Assembly (NCBI GenBank): GCA_026545225.1
Contig: CM048849.1
Coordinates: forward strand, 29,770,336 to 29,834,335
Reading direction: 5' to 3'
Source of the DNA: Cornus controversa
Taxonomy: Eukaryota > Streptophyta > Magnoliopsida > Cornales > Cornaceae
DNA length: 64,000 nt
Shown here: positions 43,240 to 54,689 of the stretch, piece after piece
How positions within the stretch are numbered: the first letter of the stretch is position 1
Layout of the letters: each line of letters begins with the position of its first letter
Notes under the pieces: generated by a model
Told to the model about the DNA's origin: nothing
The model's database searches: none
Seen by the model: the letters and a program-made list of their open reading frames with translations, nothing else
Program-made: the position numbers and the translations under genes

Positions 43240-43765
43240 GGCAGCCGGCCACCCAGGGCCCACCATAGGTTAGTTGGGACCAGCCGACTAAGGGCTGACC
43301 ACCTAAGACTGGCCGACCAAGGGCTGGGAGTCGACCACCCAGGGCCTGGACTGGCCGGCCAAGGGCTGACCACCCAAGGCCAACCAGAGGTTAGCCTAGA
43401 CCGGCCGATAGTAGATTCCGACCATGGCTAGGCCCCTTAGTGGCCGGACAAGGGCTGACCACCCAAGGCCGGCCAGAGGTTAGCCTAGATTAGGTTGCTA
43501 GAGAGATCGACCAAGGCCAGGCCCCTTAGTGGCTAGCCAAGGGCAACCAGAGGCTAGCTAAGACCAGTCACCCAGCCTTAGCCAAGGCCGGGCCTTAGAG
43601 ATTCGACAAGGCCAACCCATAGAGATCGACTAAAGTTAGGCCCCTTAGAGACAGGCCAAGGCCAGGCCTTAGAGACCGGATACAGTCGGACCTTAGAGAC
43701 CGGCCAAAGCCAGGACCCTTAGAGCTTAGCCAAGGCCGGGCACTAATGTTGGCCAAAGCTAATCT
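43240..43765. repeat. GC-rich complex tandem repeats
   Basis: Units of 20-60 bp built from GGCCGGCCAAGGGCTGACCA, CCCAAGGCC, AGAGGTTAGCCTAGA and GGCC(C)CTTAG(A/T)G. Repeat order is irregular. The base composition is far above the surroundings. It may belong to the non-coding part of a Tat-type element, several of which carry tandem repeats next to the 3' LTR. Confidence 0.8.
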
Positions 43766-43799
43766 CTAGAGGTGACTTACATCGTGTGTTCTGAAGCCT

Positions 43800-44400
43800 A
43801 CTAGTTGGTTAGGGGTTGACTTTAGGATCCAAGGTGGAGAGTCGGCAAAATTCTATGGGCCAAGGGTCCATTTTTACAACCCAACGGGTTAATCAAAGTG
43901 TTTCTATGGTTTAACAAGTAACCCTAATGAATATGGGGCATATGATGGGGGTGTTGGACTCCAATTATAAGTCAGGTGATGTGGGCATTTATGATTTGTA
44001 TGACGTGGGTGAGTATGAACTTTGACCAGGACTTTTCTATCTCTAGATAAGTCTGGGGAATTGAAGAACTAGTCTCCTTCTAAGACATGTTCTCATTTGA
44101 CCGCTATAAATACAGAAACGGTCCATATACCAGATAAGTCTAAGAAACTGAAGAGCCAGTCTCCTACTAGGACACATTTTTATTTAACTGCTATAAAGAT
44201 AAAGATGGTCCATAAACCAGGTATGCAATTAATACCCTCTGAGTGTCTTTACAGCTTTAAAAGTTTTTCTGATAACTGAGTTGAGCGTCAGAGTGTAATC
44301 GGCCAGCACCACACTAGTGTCTTTCTGGTTACCTTTTGTTTATCCTTTTACAGGTTGGCGTTTGACTAGGTTGGGAGTGGATTTGTGCTTCATCAAAAAT
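43800..44400 (+). mobile_element. Tat-type LTR region with duplicated promoter
   Basis: 44270-44330 (ACTGAGTTGAGCGTCAGAGT, then ATCGGCCAGCACC) resembles the R/U5 text common in plant Tat LTRs. 44045-44131 and 44132-44218 are direct 87-bp copies, each with a CTATAAA box (GCTATAAATACAG and GCTATAAAGATAA). Exact LTR borders are not resolved. Confidence 0.6.
44045..44218 (+). promoter_or_regulatory. Duplicated 87-bp core promoter
   Basis: Both units begin AGATAAGTCT and end GGTCCATA(T/A)ACC, with a TATA box about two thirds in. The first TATA (TATAAATA) is closer to consensus than the second (TATAAAGA). Confidence 0.65.
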
Positions 44401-45400
44401 TAATATTTTTGAAGGTTAAACTAGTTTAAGGTTTAGCTGGATTGGTCCATGAGGACTTAAGACCTCAAATGGTTTTCTAAGCAAGGCTAGACTGGTCCAA
44501 GAATGAGCTTGACTGGTTCAAGTCTTCTAATAAGGCTATTTTGTCCTATTGTGTCCTTTTTCGACTGGATTGAACTCTAAAATTTCCAAAAATGTTGGGA
44601 GTTATTTTCATTTGATTTTACTCTAATTTTAAAAAAAATTATGGTTTGTAACATATATATAAACCTCATATGATATCTCTTTTATAAGACTTTTAATATG
44701 CATCAAGATTATTTTCTTGAGAAAGAAAGTATAGAGAAATTTTTAGAGCAGATATTTCTTTATGAAGTCTTTATATATATTTCTTTGAGAGATCACACAC
44801 ATATATACACTATGAGTGATTTAGGCTATGTCTCTCTCTTTGTTTGATCAATCGTTTGAAGACTACTTTAGAGATTCTTATTAATCAGGCTACTTAATCG
44901 TTTGGTTTCCTCTGCAACTATTCGTTGATGAGGAAGGAGAAGAAGATTGCATTACAAAAGGGGCACAATACTTGCTTAGTATTTGTGTTCTTCCAGTTAC
45001 CCTTTTGAAAGAATTGTGACGTTAGTTGAGATTCTGCACTAATTGGACGAGAGAGTCGCAAGAGTAAGTCTAAGGTGTTCCGCATCAAGTTCTTATTAGA
45101 GTGGAGTGGGTATGAGTCTGGGATAGAGTCTGTTGTACTTTGCTTCAACGATAGTAAATTTGGTTCTCCGAGACTTCAAGCCTCACTCGTGGTTTTTTCT
45201 CGATCTGAATTTTTCATGTATATTTGGTGCACTCTTTACTTTATTGTACTTTATTTTATTTACTTGCTTTCTAGGATTGCTTTAATTTTAATTGGAGTTA
45301 AAATTGGATTAATTTGAAAAATTAAACAAACGAGCAAGTAAACCTAATTACCTCCTCTAAGTTTTAATCAAATTTTCGATCTCAATCACTTTCGCACTGC
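44400..45400 (+). mobile_element. Possible copia-type LTR, borders unknown
   Basis: Has a TATA-like ATATATATAAACCTCAT at 44653-44670 followed by leader-like text, and GGGCACAATACTTGCTTAGT near 44960 of the sort seen in U5 regions of copia LTRs. No adjoining primer site or coding region was identified. No host gene is seen here. Confidence 0.3.
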
Positions 45401-45405
45401 ACAAC

Positions 45406-45545
45406 TCACATATATCATCCCAATCAATTTCAACATTGACATCTTCTAGAAGTCTAATTGTCCTTTATTAAATTTCCTAGTCACGGTTAGGACAACAACA
45501 TCTAGAGGTTGTATATTGTAATACAATGTTAATGCTTTAAGACAA
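45406..45545 (+). pseudogene. Orphan receptor-kinase leader, copy 1
   Basis: ATATATCATCCCAATCAATT, CAACATTGACATCTTCTAGA and later AATACAATGTTAATGCTTTAAGA match 24087-24210 upstream of the intact receptor kinase in the same order. Coding sequence does not follow; the homology ends where the start codon region would be. Confidence 0.75.
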
Positions 45546-45859
45546 ACCTTGGAGATGTCTAATTAATTTTTCCTTAAATTGGATAGGAATAACACTCCCC
45601 CATATGTTGATTTCTCATTCGTGTTCTCGGCAGGTAGAAGTTGTATAAACTTCGTGTACTAAGAAAATTAATAAATATGAACCATAACAATCTTAGTCTG
45701 TGCTATGGATTAGCAGGGTAGTTCTCGTGGACTATATGATGGTGTACCTGAATTCTTTTCTTTTGTTCAGCCACAAATTGTAAATTCTTTCCGTTGCATA
45801 TAATTGTTGCAATTATATTTATCATCCTTAATTGATCCCATTACCATCAAGCCAATCTA

Positions 45860-45960
45860 ATATCTATCTATCTATCTATATATATATATATATATATATA
45901 TCATCTCAATCAATTTGAACAATGAATTTTTCTAGTACTCTGATTGTTCAATTTTTTAAT
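45860..45960 (+). pseudogene. Orphan receptor-kinase leader, copy 2, with microsatellite
   Basis: After (TATC)n/(TA)n at 45866-45901 comes ATCATCTCAATCAATTTGAA, CAATGAATTTTTCTAGTACT, again matching 24088-24135. Homology stops at about 45955. Confidence 0.65.
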
Positions 45961-46079
45961 AGGTGAAATGTCCTAATTGCCCCTAATTATTTAAATGAAT
46001 TTTAATATAAAAATATTAGAATTGGAAAATGAAAAAAATGCCCTCATGATTATATCCCATCATTTCTCTCTCTACCTTC

Positions 46080-46870
46080 TTCAACCACAATCAAAAACCT
46101 AACCAAAACACCACCACCGCCACCAACTAGAACCACAACTATCGCCACCAACAACCGCCACAACCACAACCACCACTAGAAGTTAACCACAACTACCACC
46201 ACCGCTTCTTTCTCTCTCATCTCCTCCTCCAACCACCACCGCCGCCAACCACAACCACCATCACCACGAGAGGTAGCAAAACCACCACCACCACCACTAT
46301 CGAACTCTAATCGCAATCACAACCACTACCATAACCACCAACCACAACCACCACCACCACCACCACAGGCGGAAAAACTGTCACCACTACCACAACTTCC
46401 ACTAACCACAACCACCACTGTTACCGCCACCCACCACAGCCACAACTGTCACCAACCACAACCACAGCCACCGCCACCATTGCCGAAAATACCTCTGTTC
46501 TTTCTCCGTTTCCACTATGAATAGACCTATCACTGGGGTCCTCCTCACCATAACCACCACCACTGCCACTAACCACAACCACCACCGCCACCAACCACAA
46601 CCACTACCATAACCACAACCTCAACCACCACCACCACTGCTGAAACCACCTTTGTTCCTTCTCCATTTCCACCACGAACAGACCCATCACTGGGCTCCTC
46701 TTCACCACCACCACCACCACCGCCACTGCCACTAACCACAACTATAGCTACAACCATCACCACAACTACAACCATAACCACAACCACAACCACAACCATC
46801 ACCGCCACTAACCACAACCACAACCACAACCACCACCACAACTGCTGAAACAATCTCTGTTCCTTCTCTA
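46080..46870. repeat. CAC/ACC-rich block with three embedded cassettes
   Basis: Mostly ACCACC/CACAAC trinucleotides. A cassette reading (G/C)CTGAAA-CC-CTTTGTTC(C)TTCTCC(G/A)TTTC, then ATGAATAGACC(C)ATCACTGGG, occurs at about 46485, 46641 and 46845. Frames are His/Thr/Pro or Val/Gly translations of the repeat. Confidence 0.85.
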
Positions 46871-46879
46871 TTTTTACTA

Positions 46880-47240
46880 TGAATAGACCCATCACTCAAT
46901 ATTCTTTGTCATATTCTCTGGCGAGATATTTAGGCAAATTTATCGGAGGAAACATCGGAATCCTAGGGCGCCCTAAGATGACGAAGCGATCGAGAGGGAC
47001 GGGTGAATTGGGTGGAGATTTGCCATGCCCTGTCAATTTTCTTCCCCATCTGAAGCTCTCTCCTCCGATGCCCACCGTCTCTCTATCCTCTTCCCTGCCC
47101 CACGCCGCTGCAAAATCCCTAATGTTCTCTCATCTTTGGTGCCTCCACCTATTTCGACCAATACTTCATCGATGCCAGCCTCAATTAGGTTACGATTGGA
47201 GTGGTGGTGGTGGTTGGTGGCAATATGGTGCTCGACATCT
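46880..47240. other. GC-richer non-repetitive segment, gene-fragment-like
   Basis: Open on both strands for 85-120 codons with mixed composition, e.g. KSLMFSHLWCLHLFRPILHR on the plus strand. No domain is recognised. It may be host DNA captured by a transposon, or an old LTR leader. Not called as a gene. Confidence 0.25.
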
Positions 47241-47257
47241 ATATATATAAATATATA

Positions 47258-47293
<36 letters not shown>
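47258..47293. repeat. (TA)n/(GT)n microsatellite
   Basis: ATATATGTGTGTGTGTATATATATATA. Confidence 0.9.
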
Positions 47294-48446
47294 ATGTAAT
47301 AACAATGGGTATGTAATAATAGGGTATAGTTGGGGGCATTTTGGTCCATTGGGTAGGGTAAAATAGGTAATTTTAGTATTACAAAGGTAGGTCAAAAGTC
47401 AAAGGATAGTATGGTCTTTTCACCATTAAAAAGGTTTGACAAGACCTACTTTTGGCAAGAGGAGGTGTATGTGATATATGAGACAAACCTTAGGGGGTGT
47501 TGGTCACAAAATTACACAGAGTTGTAGCCGCGTGAAATTATATCAAACCTTAGGGGCTGTCAATAAAGTTTACCTAAACTAGAATGACCCACAACCCAGA
47601 AGGCTCCAACAAATAAGAGTGCACACAGTTTGATTCCTTACGATTCTTAAGGGAACCAGAACCATTCCTAACAGTTTGGTTCGATTCAGTTTCAGTTCTA
47701 TCGGTTCTTTTTGCACCCCTAAAGTTTTTCAATTTGTATGGAGTAAGAAGATGGATTTGAATGACATACTCTTGCTCTTAAACTTCTTTTGCTACTACTT
47801 TCATTTTTATTTTTTATTATTTCTATTTTCCTTTTAACACTGAAAATGAATGAATGATATGGGTACAAAATACCATTTTTGTTTCTTTGACAAAGAAACG
47901 GTTGAGACTTTTTTATTTTTTTTCCTCAAATAAGATTTATTTATTTATTATTTTTTTAGGCACCGGTACCCTTAAGTAACTATTTCTTATTATGAAATAT
48001 ATTAGAAATTATTCGTATTGTACCCAATATTTTTTTTTTCTCAAGGCAATTGATGTTCATTAATTTTGTCTGATAATTGTAATATTTTTATCATTGCATT
48101 TAGTAATAGCCTTTTATAATTTTTTTTTGCTTTCATTTTCTTGCTTTTAGTTTCAATTTTTAATTAAAATAATATAATCATCATTTTAGATAAAAAATTA
48201 AAATTTTTTTTTTAATAAACATAAATACTAAAACATCATTTTTAATATTTATGATTTGAAGGTTTAGCGCTATAATATTTTTTCTGAAGTGTTTTGACAA
48301 TTTATCAACAAAACAAAAACTTGAATTAATGATCAAGCTAGAGAGTCTAGTTGTAGAACCAATATCATCCAACAGATAAATACTTAATCACGACTATTCA
48401 TGGTACGACTGCGGTCTTGTGAAGTTTTGGCGACTTGCTTTTACCC
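47294..48446. other. A+T-rich spacer with no gene recognised
   Basis: Repeated wording AAACCTTAGGGG(G/C)(T)GT occurs at 47490 and 47555. The rest consists of T-rich runs and short frames. Confidence 0.45.
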
Positions 48447-48455
48447 CCAATTCAG

Positions 48456-48649
48456 GAGTAGATTTTGGGAGAGCCGGGTATACCATGTCATTTGTATACC
48501 AAGCCAATTAAAATACATCATTCAATGAAATGTTCAATGAATGGGTCCCACTTACATATAACAACTACTCTCAACCAACTTGAATGATGTATTTTAATTG
48601 GCTTGGTATACAAATGACATGGTATACCCGGCTCTCCCAATATCTACTC
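48456..48649. mobile_element. 194-bp Mutator-type MITE, copy B
   Basis: Same length and about 95% the same as copy A at 28142-28335. Its 70-bp arms pair with a single mismatch. Flanked by a perfect 9-bp duplication CCAATTCAG at 48447-48455 and 48650-48658. Confidence 0.94.
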
Positions 48650-48849
48650 CCAATTCAGAGCTCTGTTATCAATAATTTTCCGCCTATAAAGTTAATTATA
48701 CGTCAAGTTGACCTGTTCCGCATATAAACTCTACTATAAATAATTTTGCATTATAATTGCCAAGAAATGCCAAACATTAGATTAATCTACAGGCTACAGC
48801 CATGTTTTGAGACTTGGTTGCAACTAGTGTCCCAACTGCCTTATTTTAT

Positions 48850-51800
48850 AAGGTGAGATCCCTCCTCAACTTGGTCATCTTTTCAGGTTGCAAACATTGA
48901 ATCTAAGCTCTAATACTACGTTTAGTACGCAACAATAGAATGGAATAAACATTCCATTAAAGTGAGAATTGAATGAGAATGAGAATGAAATGGAATGATA
49001 ATTCTCATTCTGTTGTTTGGTTCCAAACATAAAATGATGCAGGAATGAAATGATAATTACATTATTTTTGGTAACTAATTTTTTTTTATAATGTTTATTA
49101 GGAATAAAATGACCATTCCATAGGTTGAGTAGTTGAATGAATTTTCATTCTTTTTCATTTCAAAGGAATGACGCGGAATGGTCATTCCCACTTTTATTTT
49201 TCTTACCAAACAAATGAATGGATCAAAAAAGGTAATATTGACATTCCATTCGATTCCATTGTTGCGTATCAAACGCTGCATAACAACTTTGAAGGAGATA
49301 TTCCTACCAACCTATCCATTCCTTTTTGTAGGTTACAATAACCTAGTTGGAAAATTTCCCGAAGAAGTTTGCTTCTGGACCAAGATCAAAGTTCTTTCCA
49401 TTCACATCAACTAATCTAACCGGAGGGATCCCTCATTCCATTAGAAATCTTACTTCTCTGGAAGTTTTATCTCCGGCTAGAAATCATTTTGGTGGAAGTC
49501 TTCCCAATGTCCTTGGTCAATTGAAAAACCTATTTTAAAGTCTTTTAAAATCCTAATTGAATACACCCTCCTAAGACAAATCAGGTTTGGTACCGATGAA
49601 CTCTTTGGTACAGTACCTCCTTCCATTTATAATCTCTCCATGCTTACTATTCTGTCATTGTCTTACAATGAATTCCACAGTAGTCTTCCACCAAGTCTGG
49701 GTATGATGCTCCCTAATCTTCAACTGCTTCAATTGTCGGGTAACCAATTTACTAGACCCCTTCCATTATTAATATCCAATTGTTCAGAACTAGAAAAACT
49801 TGGAATGGAAAATAATTATTTCAATGGGAAAATAGCAATTAATTTTGGAGGTCTTCCCAATCTCATGGCAGTTGGACTGAGTTTCAATAATTGAGGAAGT
49901 GGAGAAGCAGATGAAATGGACTTCATGAGTTCTATGGTCAATTGTAGCAATTTCAAGGGATTAGGTCTAAATGATAACCAACTGAGAGGGTTTTTACCCA
50001 ATTCGATCTGTTGGTAATCTCTCAAACCAATTTTTTACTCTAACCCTTGGTAGAAACTAATCTCATCTAGAGAAAAGTTCCCTCAACAATAGGTAATCTT
50101 GTCAACCTAACTACGTTAGGTCTAGAAAGTAATCGATTCACGGGCACAATTCCTGCCGATATTGGTAATCTTCAAAAATTAAGAGTGTTAGCTCTTAGCG
50201 AAAACAATTTGGTAGGTAAAATTCCAGATTCTTTTGGAAACATTTCATTGTTGATTCAGCTTTTCTTGGGGAATAATAGATTAGAGGGTAACATACCCGA
50301 ACTCTTGGAACTGGCAAAAAATTGTTGTTGCTGGATCTTTCTCACAATATGTTAATGGCACCATACCTAAAGAACTTTTGAGAGTTTCTGCTCTATCAAT
50401 TTCACTAAATCTTGGTCACAATCATTTCCTTCAGAGGTTGACAACCTCAAAAATTTACTGGAACTAGATATATCAGAGAATAAGTTGTCGGGTTATCTTC
50501 CTAGTAGCCTTGGCAGCTGTAATAGCCTGGAAAAACTCTACCTGTAGGGGAACTTCTTCAATGGATCTATTCCTGACTCACTTAGTTCCTTAGGAGCAAT
50601 CCAAGATTTCGATGTCTCTTGCAACAATTTCTCCGGACAAGTTCCTAGATTCTTTGAGAAAATTTCATTGGAAAATCTTAATATGTCATTTAACGATTTT
50701 GATGGTGAGGTGCCGATGGAAGGAATTTTCAGAAATGCTAGTGCAATATCAGTTGTTGGAAATAGTAAGCTTTGTGGGGGGTATACTTAAACTCAAATTA
50801 CCCAAATGCAGCTTCAAAGAATCAAAGAAACGAAAAAGGTCTCTTGTGCTCACAGTAGTAATCTCAACAGTGTGCACAATGTTGGGTGGTGTAATTATAG
50901 TGTTGTGTTTCTTGTTTTGTAATTGGCTAAAGAAGAAAAGAAAGCATCAACATTCTGGGTCACTTTTGAAGGAATTATTCTTTAGGGTGTCTTATGATCG
51001 AAATGCTCCTTAAAGCAATTGATGGGTTTTCTTTTCTTCAGCAAATTTGATTGGTGTGGATAGTTATGGCTCTGTCTATAAAGGAATCCTTGATGAACAT
51101 GAAACATCTGCTGTTGCAGTCAAAGTACTAACCCTCCAACACCGAGGAGCTTCAAAAAGTTTTATGACAGAGTGCGAAGCCTTGAGAAATATTCCACATA
51201 GGAATTTGGTAAAGGTCATAACTTCTTCTTGCTTGATTGTTGATTTTCATGGGAATTATTTTAAGGCTCTAGTTTATGAGTTCATGCCCAATGGAAGCCT
51301 AGAGAGTTGGTTGAATTCAGATCTAGAAACAAAAAATGGACAAAATCAGATTCAGAACCTAAACCTGCTTCAAAGAATAAACATTGCAATTAATGTAGCT
51401 TGTGCACTAGAATATATTCACCATCATTCCCAAACGCCAATTGTTCATTGCGATTTAAAGCCAAGTAATGTGCTACTTGATGTTGACATGGTTGCTCACG
51501 TAGGGGATTTTGGGGTAGCAAGGTTTGTTCAACTACTTTCAGATCTAAAGCAAAGCAATTCAACTGCAATAAGCGGAACTGTTGGATATGTGGCTCCAGG
51601 TACATAATTCAGTAGCACTATTTTTTTCCAATAAACTATTGGGCATAACGTCTATATCTCCCTCATCTCTCCATGTCTATGTGTGCCTGCGCGTTCTTGT
51701 TAATGGTTTGAAAGAATGTCATACCAAATAGTGTATAACTTTTATTGAACAGAATTTAAGTTGCATTTAGTTCATGAACTCGAATGCTCTCTAATTTTCA

Positions 51801-52101
51801 AATGTTCACTTTCCAACTTTGTGATCAATTTGTTTTTTCTTCTCTTTTCTGCTTTCTGACTCATTTTGCATACGCTTAGAGTATGGTTTGGGAAGCGAAG
51901 TGTCAACCAATGGAGGTGTATATAGTTACGGAATCTTTGTATTGGAGATGATGACTGGAAAGAGGCCCACCGACAGTATGTTCGTGGGAGGGCTTAATCT
52001 TCATAACTTTGCTAAGACGGCATTGCCTCATCGGGTTACAGAGATTGTGCACCCAATACTAGTGAACATTAACGAAGAAGAGACAACAGCTGTGCCCAAG
52101 G
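48850..52101 (+). pseudogene. LRR receptor-kinase pseudogene, paralogue of 24256-27589
   Basis: Homology to the intact gene starts at its codon for about residue 118 (AAGGTGAGATCCCTCC); signal peptide, N-terminal cap and first repeats are missing. A Harbinger-like MITE (48914-49280) interrupts an early repeat. Further lesions include TGA near 49892, TAG near 50547, a one-base gain near 50781 shifting frame before the membrane segment, and another shift near 50998. The membrane region and most of the kinase survive (51047-51599): G-loop GVDSYGSVYKG (Gly to Asp), AVKVLTLQ, IVHCDLKPSN, GDFGVARF, so again non-RD. The intron at 51600-51879 keeps GT-AG. Exon 2 (from 51880) loses homology near 52101, about 60-70 codons early. 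Confidence 0.95.
48914..49280. mobile_element. Harbinger-like MITE, 367 bp, inside the pseudogene
   Basis: Left end TACTACGTTTAGTACGCAAC and right end reversed TGCAGCGTTTGATACGCAAC, 26 of 33 terminal bases paired. It is flanked by TAA on both sides (48911-48913, 49281-49283). Removing the element and one TAA restores the AACTCTAATAACAACTTTGAAGG-like coding register seen in the intact gene. A 3-bp TAA/TTA duplication fits PIF/Harbinger. Confidence 0.85.
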
Positions 52102-52997
52102 TACTTCATCAGATAAAAGTTAATCGAAGAAAAATGTATCATCAGACGATTTTTTTTCGTTAGCCCAACTCCGATGACATGCCTTTTTTCTCATCATACT
52201 ATAGGTTTTAGTCACTAACCCTAGTATAAAATTCCTTGACCAATGCATAACAAGTTCTCTAGTTGTTCGTTAGAATTAAACTATATCATCATAATTTACT
52301 ACTGAGTTCCACGCAGAAAACACTTAACGTAAAAGAACATTTCCCAGAGCGACCTCATCACGAACCAACGCGTCAATATCCAAAGCTAACTCTAAGGATG
52401 TCACCCAATGTCAAAGCTAAGCCCACACAAACAATCCATTTCATTGAAATTGCTACTGGGCCTATTTTAATTTCTAGCCCAGTGCAAATCACCGATGAAG
52501 CCCAAACAAAACATTTCATACAATGAACCCAAAAATAAACATTTTTCATATTGGGTTGATCCATTACAGTAACTCAATTCTTCAGGCCCACTTCTAGCAC
52601 ATACTTCACTTCAGTTTGTGATTCAAGTATTAAAAATTTGAGACTTCTACTACCATAAACTCCATAGGCTTCTCTTCAACAAGCCCACTGTACCATGACC
52701 ATATCAACCATCGTGCAAGCTAATTCTCCACCATCTTCATCTAGTGGACAACCAATGGAGCATCAAAGAACCATGAGCTAGCACCACACCACTATAACAT
52801 GGCTGCTCACAGACACGACACCACCAGCAAATCCACCCAGCTTATGCATACAATAAACTTGTCAGCCGAACTCCACCAGAACACCTCACCATGGAGACCC
52901 ACCATCGTCTTCATGAACGACCACCATCCCCTAGCCAGCTCACCATGAACCACCATGGTTACCATTAAGCTTCAACGACTCAATGATAGGTACGGCC

Positions 52998-53031
<34 letters not shown>

Positions 53032-53096
53032 AGTGAAGACCCAGCTCGAGCTCAGCCAAATCAAACTACCTTCAGCCACCAGAACCACCATGGTTG
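52102..53096 (-). mobile_element. Probable outer part of a minus-strand LTR
   Basis: A CCACCAT-rich, gene-free stretch between the pseudogene and the hAT element, continuing on the other side of it (53828-54685). Border with the pseudogene not resolved. It contains a run of 30 cytosines at 53000-53029. Confidence 0.4.
53000..53029. repeat. Poly-C tract, 30 bases
   Basis: Uninterrupted C run, unusual for plant DNA. Another C16 followed by (CT)n(TA)n is at 53334-53370. Confidence 0.9.
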
Positions 53097-53410
53097 TAGG
53101 GCCGGCCCTGGGCCTAGGCGGTCGCTTTGAGCCCCGAATTTTGGGGGCCCCAAATTTTAGACTGGGTATGTTACACTAGTATATAAATTGGGCCCACAAT
53201 AATATATTTCATTGGGCTTTTATAATTTTAATCCAAAACACTTAATTTATATACTTTAAATTTGGGCTCATAATAATATATTTCATTGGGCCTTATAATT
53301 TTAAACCCAAAACACTTGCCCATATACTTTAAACCCCCCCCCCCCCCCCTCTCTCTCTCTCTCTATATATATGCGGCTGTCACTGCCCACAGCTTTATTT
53401 ATACTTTAAA

Positions 53411-53458
<48 letters not shown>

Positions 53459-53819
53459 TAAAATATCATATACTGTTCTGGAGTCGAGGAGCTATTTATA
53501 TATATATATAATATAAGTTATATAACCAGCAAACCTCTCGCTTTCTCTTTGCTCAATTGCGATTACAGAAGTAACAGAAGTTTCGCGAGTTCGTAGCTTT
53601 CGTCTATAGTGGTTCATGATTGATAGAATTTGCACAGATTACACACATCTCTCCCTCTCTCTTGATTGGAGCACTTTAATTGATAATTTTGCTGCTCAAA
53701 ATGCAAGACGATCACATTTACTTTCATATGCTCGTGTAAAACTTTTTGTATAAAGAGTCCCTCATTTGAAAGTTCGCTTAGGGCCCCTCAAAAATTTGAG
53801 AATCTTAGGGTCGGCCCTG
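53097..53819. mobile_element. Non-autonomous hAT-type element, 723 bp
   Basis: Terminal repeats TAGGGCCGGCCCT (left) and, reversed, CAGGGCCGACCCT (right). It is flanked by a perfect 8-bp duplication CATGGTTG at 53089-53096 and 53820-53827. Interior has a partly duplicated AATAATATATTTCATTGGGC motif (53199 and 53274), poly-C, (CT)n and a (TA)20 tract at 53412-53452. Eight-base duplications and such ends fit hAT. Confidence 0.92.
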
Positions 53820-53827
53820 CATGGTTG

Positions 53828-54685
53828 CTGCCCTCATTGTGAGCCATGCACAGCCACACCAGAGCCAAAAACTCACCCTTAACCATCACCATAATAGCCC
53901 ACCATGCGAGCCATTCGCACCCTCTACAGTAGATACAATCACCCACAACTACCGTCAGACCACCATGCTCCCATGAAAAACCCATAACAGCCCAAGTGGA
54001 CTCACCATGGACCACAGTAGCCGATCCACCCTTATCGAATCCACCAGCCATCGCCACCCAACCGTGAATCTCATGCACCCAAGCAGACCCACTAGCAGTG
54101 GCCACCTTGAACAACCTCCCACCGTTAACCACCACCATGTACGGCAGTAGTAGCCATGCCCAAGACCCAGCCCGGAAGCTGAGCCACCACCCTCTGCACA
54201 ACTGAACCACCACCAGCTGAACCCAGCTCGAACAACCATATCTTTCTCTCTCTCTTGCTGCTCCTCTTTCTCTCTTTATAACTTTTTCTCTCTCCCTCTA
54301 GGGTTTTCTTTCTTTTTATTTTTAGAGATTCTAATAAAATACTAATGAAATAAAAGTGAAAACAATAATAAATAAACATACACTTAGCCTATATTAAAAA
54401 TATACAATTAACCCAACATCTAAATGCCGAACTCAATACTCCAACCCAAACTCTCCTTAACTCAATCCGAAAAGTAATTAATAGAAAAAGAAAATAGAAA
54501 GTACAAAAGTATGATCCAACCAAAAATAAATAAAATAAAATAACCTAAAATATTTAACATTTAAAACACTAAATAACAATTTAACCAAGTAAAACATTTA
54601 ACATTTAAAACTCTCAATCAACAATTTAGACAAATAGAAAAATCCAAATTGAAATTACATTACCTCAAAATTACGAGGTATTACA
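53828..54685 (-). mobile_element. 5' end of a minus-strand Tekay-type LTR
   Basis: In minus sense it starts TGTAATACCTCGTAATTTTG at 54685, nearly the same as the LTR start at 3836 (TGTAATACCCCGTAATTTG). It continues with similar T-rich text and a GAGAGAAAG-rich leader near 54290. Trp/Gly-rich frames in 53788-54239 are by-products. Confidence 0.7.
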
Positions 54686-54689
54686 TATT

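Noticed and set aside
53788..54239. Trp/Gly-rich minus-strand frames
   Set aside because: They lie across the hAT border and in LTR sequence; composition follows CCACCAT repeats and no family is recognisable.
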